The translations under genes were made by a program, and so were the position numbers. Positions 60,964-64,000 of a stretch of DNA of 64,000 nt are shown here, piece after piece. This DNA comes from Dechloromonas sp. UBA6271 (GTDB taxonomy: Bacteria > Pseudomonadota > Gammaproteobacteria > Burkholderiales > Rhodocyclaceae). The stretch spans positions 124,001-188,000 of the forward strand of contig DJUX01000004.1 of the NCBI GenBank assembly GCA_002440665.1, read 5' to 3'. The notes beneath the pieces are model-generated. The model ran no database searches. It saw only the letters and a program-made list of their open reading frames with translations, and was not told where the DNA came from. Positions within the stretch are counted from its first letter, which is position 1, and every line of letters begins with the position of its first letter.

Positions 60964-62304
60964 ATGAAAAAACTTCTCTCGCTGCTTGCCGCACCCTTGC
61001 TCGTCTCGCCGCTGTGGGCGGCCGACCTGATGCAGATTTACCGCGAAGCACGGGAAAACGACGCCACCTACGCGGCGGCCCGTTCCAGCCTCGACGCCGG
61101 CCGCGAGAAAACCCCGCAGGCCCGTGCCGGCCTGTTGCCGACGCTGTCGGCAAATGCCAACACCGTCTGGAACGAGAACGACCTGTACTTGCGCAATGGC
61201 ACCCTCCCCTCAACCGTAAATGCAAATCCGCGTTTTAACAGCAACGGCTACACGTTGGCACTGACCCAGCCCTTGTTCCGCTGGCAGAACTGGGTCGCTT
61301 ACGACCAGTCGAAATTCCAGGTCGCGCAGGCCGAAGCCAATTTTGTTCAAGCCGGGCAGGATCTCATTCTGCGCGTTGCCCAAGCCTACTTCGACGTGCT
61401 CTATTCCATAGAGAATCTGAAGGCCGTCCGCGCCAGCAAAACTTCCATCGAGCAACAACTCGAATCGGCCAAGCGGAATTTCGAAGTCGGCACCTCGACC
61501 ATCGTTGATGCCCAGGAAGCACAGGCCCGTTACGACCTCGCCATCGCGCAGGAAATAGCCGCCGAAAGCGACCTCGAAGTCAGGCAGCGGACGCTGCAAG
61601 CCATTATTGGCAAGGAGCCGGGCGAACTTGCCCCGTTCCGCAGGAACGCGGAAATACCGCAACCGCAGCCAGCCGACATGAAGCAATGGGCCAGCGCAGC
61701 CGAAAAGGACAACATCAATGTCCAGATCCAGGAAGCTGCCGTTGAAATTGCCACCCGCGAAGTCGACCGGCAACGCGCCGGCCATTACCCGACGGTCGAT
61801 CTGGTGGCCAACGTGGGAAAATCGACGGCTTTCGCGTCGACCGTGGGGGGGCAGCTTGAAACCGATTTCCAGAATATCGGCATTCAACTGAATCTCCCAA
61901 TTTTCCAGGGTGGCCTGGTTGCCTCCCGCCAGAGCGAAGCGAGCGCCAACCGCGCGGCAGCGGAATCGACCCTTGAACAGACCCGCCGCAACTCGGCGCT
62001 GGCGGCGCGCCAGAATTACCTTGGCGCCGTCAATGGCCTGGCTCAGGTACGCGCACTGAAAGCCGCCCTGGTCTCCTCGCAATCGTCACTTGAATCCAAC
62101 CGTCTGGGCTTCGAGGTCGGTGTGCGCATCAACATCGACGTGCTGAATGCCGACAACCAGGTCTATGTCACCCGCCGCGACCTGGCCAAGGCGGTGCTCG
62201 ATACGCTGATGTCGCAGCTCCGGCTGAAAGCGGCAGTCGGCACGTTGAGCGAGGAAGACGTGGCGGCCGCCAACGCGCTGCTCGACCCGACAGCTATCCA
62301 GTAG
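60964..62304 (+). CDS. tolC: TolC-family outer membrane channel protein
   Basis: A 446-residue protein with a signal peptide (LLSLLAAPLLVSPLWA, cleavage before AD). It has two TolC/OEP repeats: LMQIYREARENDATYAAARS and ALTQPLFRWQNWVAYDQSK in the first, LNLPIFQGGLVASRQSEASA in the second, plus ALVSSQSSLESNRLGFEVGVRINIDVLNA at the end. TolC trimers bridge the outer membrane for drug efflux and type I secretion. No inner-membrane pump genes accompany it. It converges with waaA and overlaps its end by 11 bases. Confidence 0.93.
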   Translation: MKKLLSLLAAPLLVSPLWAADLMQIYREARENDATYAAARSSLDAGREKTPQARAGLLPTLSANANTVWNENDLYLRNGTLPSTVNANPRFNSNGYTLALTQPLFRWQNWVAYDQSKFQVAQAEANFVQAGQDLILRVAQAYFDVLYSIENLKAVRASKTSIEQQLESAKRNFEVGTSTIVDAQEAQARYDLAIAQEIAAESDLEVRQRTLQAIIGKEPGELAPFRRNAEIPQPQPADMKQWASAAEKDNINVQIQEAAVEIATREVDRQRAGHYPTVDLVANVGKSTAFASTVGGQLETDFQNIGIQLNLPIFQGGLVASRQSEASANRAAAESTLEQTRRNSALAARQNYLGAVNGLAQVRALKAALVSSQSSLESNRLGFEVGVRINIDVLNADNQVYVTRRDLAKAVLDTLMSQLRLKAAVGTLSEEDVAAANALLDPTAIQ

Positions 62305-63547
62305 TAATCGCCGCGCGGATCAGGGCCACCATCCTTGCAGTGGCACCACGGTGGGCCGCCGCAAAGCGCAAGGCAGCAGCCCGCATTTCTCCCAGTTCGT
62401 CCGCATCGTCGAGCGCCCGGCTGATCGCCGCGGCCAGTCCATCCGCATCATCGACCCGCAGTGCTGCGCCGGCGGCGATAGCATCTGCTGTGGCCTGCAG
62501 GAAATTGAAGGTATGCTGGCCGACGACTGCCGGGCAGCCGCAGGCAGCGGCCTCGATCAGGTTCTGCCCGCCGAGCGGCAACAGGCTGCCGCCAATGAAG
62601 GCGATATCCGCCAGCGTGTAATAAGCGGCCATTTCACCCATGCTGTCACCCAGCCAGACCTGCGTCTCCCTCTCCGGCAGACCGTCGCTGCGCCGGAAAA
62701 AATCGACTCCTTCCCGCGCCAGCAGCTCCGCCACCGCGCCGAAGCGTTGCGGGTGGCGCGGCACCAGCACCAGCAGGGCGCCCGGCACGGCAAGCTTGCG
62801 CCATGCCGCGACCACCAGTTCCTCCTCGCCCTCGCGCGTGCTGGCGGCCAGCCAGACGGGGCGCTGGCCGACTGCTTCCCGCCACAAGCGACCAAGGGCA
62901 ATTTTCTCGGGCGCTGGCGTCACGTCGAACTTGAGATTCCCGCAAACGCTGACATGGCTCGCCCCCAGCATACCTATCCTTGCCGCGTCGCCGGGCGTCT
63001 GTGCGGCAACGGCACGCAGGGCGCCGAAGGCCGGAAGCGCAAGGGCCGGGAGTTTTCCGTAACCGCGCGCCGAGCGCTCGGAAAGACGGGCATTGGCGAG
63101 AATGACCGGAATCCCTTGCGCCTTTGCACCGGCCAGCAGATTCGGCCAGATTTCGGTTTCCATCAGCACCCCGAAGTCCGGGGAAAAGTGCCGGAAAAAG
63201 CGGTCGACCGCACCAGGGTAGTCGTAAGGCAGGTAAGCCTGAATGACCTGTGCGCCGTAGACTTCGTGCCCGGCCGCGCGGCCGGTCGGCGTCATGCCGG
63301 TCAACAGGATGCGGCGGTCCGGCCAGGCTGCCTGCAAGGCCTCGATCAGCGGCTGGGCGGCGCGCGTTTCGCCGACCGAAACAGCGTGCACCCAGATCAC
63401 TTTTGCCGGGGCTGGGTTTCGATAAAACCCCCAGCGCTCGCCGAGATTCTGCAGATATTCGGGCTGCTTGCGGGCGCGCCACAACAGCCGCAGCAGGATC
63501 AGCGGCGTAGCGAGGTAGATAACCAGGCTGTAAAGCAGGCGGGCCAT
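62294..63547 (-). CDS. waaA: 3-deoxy-D-manno-octulosonic acid transferase
   Basis: A 417-residue Kdo transferase that adds Kdo to lipid A. The N-terminal membrane anchor LLYSLVIYLATPLILLRLLWRA is followed by WVHAVSVGETRAAQPLIEAL, METEIWPNLL, ILANARLSERSARGY and, in the C-terminal half, ADIAFIGGSLLPLGGQNLIEAA. The start is ATG at 63547, sharing a base with the waaC stop (TGATG-type junction). Confidence 0.94.
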   Translation of the reverse strand: MARLLYSLVIYLATPLILLRLLWRARKQPEYLQNLGERWGFYRNPAPAKVIWVHAVSVGETRAAQPLIEALQAAWPDRRILLTGMTPTGRAAGHEVYGAQVIQAYLPYDYPGAVDRFFRHFSPDFGVLMETEIWPNLLAGAKAQGIPVILANARLSERSARGYGKLPALALPAFGALRAVAAQTPGDAARIGMLGASHVSVCGNLKFDVTPAPEKIALGRLWREAVGQRPVWLAASTREGEEELVVAAWRKLAVPGALLVLVPRHPQRFGAVAELLAREGVDFFRRSDGLPERETQVWLGDSMGEMAAYYTLADIAFIGGSLLPLGGQNLIEAAACGCPAVVGQHTFNFLQATADAIAAGAALRVDDADGLAAAISRALDDADELGEMRAAALRFAAAHRGATARMVALIRAAITTG

Positions 63548-64000
63548 CAGGCGAGAACCGGCTGCAACGCTGCCAGCACCGCCTCGGGCGCCGGTATCTG
63601 CGCCTTGCCGCCCAGATTGCGGTAAAAACCGCTGCCGACAACGCCGGTCAGGCCGGGGTCGGTGGCCACATACAAGGCCACGGTCGGCGTCTCGAGCGCT
63701 ACCGCCAGATGACTCAGGCCGGTGTCGACGCCGATAACGGCCTGCGCGCCTTTCAGCAGCGAGGCCAGCTCGGTGATCGACAGCGACGGTGCCGCCACAG
63801 CGCCGGGAATCGCCGCCGCCAGGCGGGCTGCCCGTTCCCGCTCGACCGGATTGCCGGCCGGCAACACGATGCCATAGCCGAGTGCCTGCAGTTGCCGGCC
63901 GAGGGTCGTCCAGTGAGGCTCCGGCCACAGCTTGTCGTCGCGGCTGGTCGCCGTCAGGAAGGCCACATACGGCCCTGCCGGAAGCCAGCCGAACGAGACG
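63547..64000 (-). CDS. waaC: Lipopolysaccharide heptosyltransferase I, C-terminal part, cut by window edge
   Basis: About 150 C-terminal residues of a GT9 family enzyme are visible; the start lies beyond the right edge. ATSRDDKLWPEPHWTTL is the nucleotide-sugar binding part, with VGVDTGLSHLAVALETPTVALYVATDPGLTG the conserved GT9 block. The sequence supports heptosyltransferase I (WaaC), which adds the first heptose to Kdo; waaC followed by waaA on one strand is an LPS core arrangement. The family assignment is firm, the exact member a little less so. Confidence 0.85.
   Translation of the reverse strand, partial: VSFGWLPAGPYVAFLTATSRDDKLWPEPHWTTLGRQLQALGYGIVLPAGNPVERERAARLAAAIPGAVAAPSLSITELASLLKGAQAVIGVDTGLSHLAVALETPTVALYVATDPGLTGVVGSGFYRNLGGKAQIPAPEAVLAALQPVLA

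Overview
The window is chromosomal DNA of high GC content with tightly packed genes. Gene content and order point to a betaproteobacterium of the Rhodocyclaceae type (Azonexus / Dechloromonas / Aromatoleum relatives). The supporting signs are the pilT-pilU pair, the rubredoxin-pilGHIJ-chpA cluster, the yggS-proC-yggT-yggU run, pyrB next to a dihydroorotase-like partner, the pcm-rhodanese-tolC-waaA block, and a tungsten aldehyde:ferredoxin oxidoreductase operon. This placement rests on gene order and protein character; no rRNA or tRNA gene is present to confirm it.

Layout. 1-6.2 kb: an accessory locus with a SIR2-like/TIR protein (cut by the left edge), a STAND NTPase with 15 WD40 repeats, a FecR-domain protein and an OmpA-like lipoprotein. 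It looks like a conflict or sensing system with an envelope arm and is the best candidate here for an undescribed system. 6.4-10.4 kb: VOC protein, large HD-GYP sensor, mobB. 10.5-15.3 kb: an AOR (aldehyde oxidoreductase) operon on the minus strand with its own FAD subunit, ferredoxin-like subunit and MoaD-like protein, and a probable small RNA upstream. 15.3-28.1 kb: cytochrome c5, rep helicase, pilTU, yggS-proC-yggT-yggU, then yqgE-ruvX-pyrR-pyrB-pyrC' and a photolyase. 28.1-37.4 kb: the Pil-Chp chemotaxis-like pathway (pilG, pilH, pilI, pilJ, chpA) behind a rubredoxin. 37.4-40.5 kb: thiD-thiE-hemL-sugE, translationally coupled. 40.6-47.8 kb: mgtE, then a minus-strand run of RNB exonuclease, TonB-like protein, aroE and mtgA, with uppP and an esterase upstream. 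47.8-49.5 kb: a RES/Xre toxin-antitoxin pair followed by an unusual AT-richer non-coding stretch. 49.5-55.4 kb: a five-part hybrid sensor kinase and a Cpx-like two-component system with its periplasmic Spy/CpxP protein. 55.5-57 kb: an orphan CoiA/DUF6035-like putative nuclease. 57-59.2 kb: thiC behind a TPP riboswitch. 59.2-64 kb: a TetR regulator with a very clear operator, pcm, rhodanese and tolC, convergent with the LPS-core genes waaA and waaC (cut by the right edge).

How the genes work together. Twitching motility is covered by both its motors (PilT, PilU) and its chemosensory pathway (Pil-Chp). Thiamine synthesis appears in two places (thiC under riboswitch control; thiD-thiE). Pyrimidine synthesis shows an ATCase coupled to a dihydroorotase homologue that has lost its metal-binding HxH motif, so it is probably structural. 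Envelope genes (uppP, mtgA, waaA, waaC, tolC, Cpx) are scattered through the second half. I saw no insertion sequence, CRISPR array, rRNA or tRNA. A 10-base word, GACCGCAGCA, recurs at least six times, more than chance would give.
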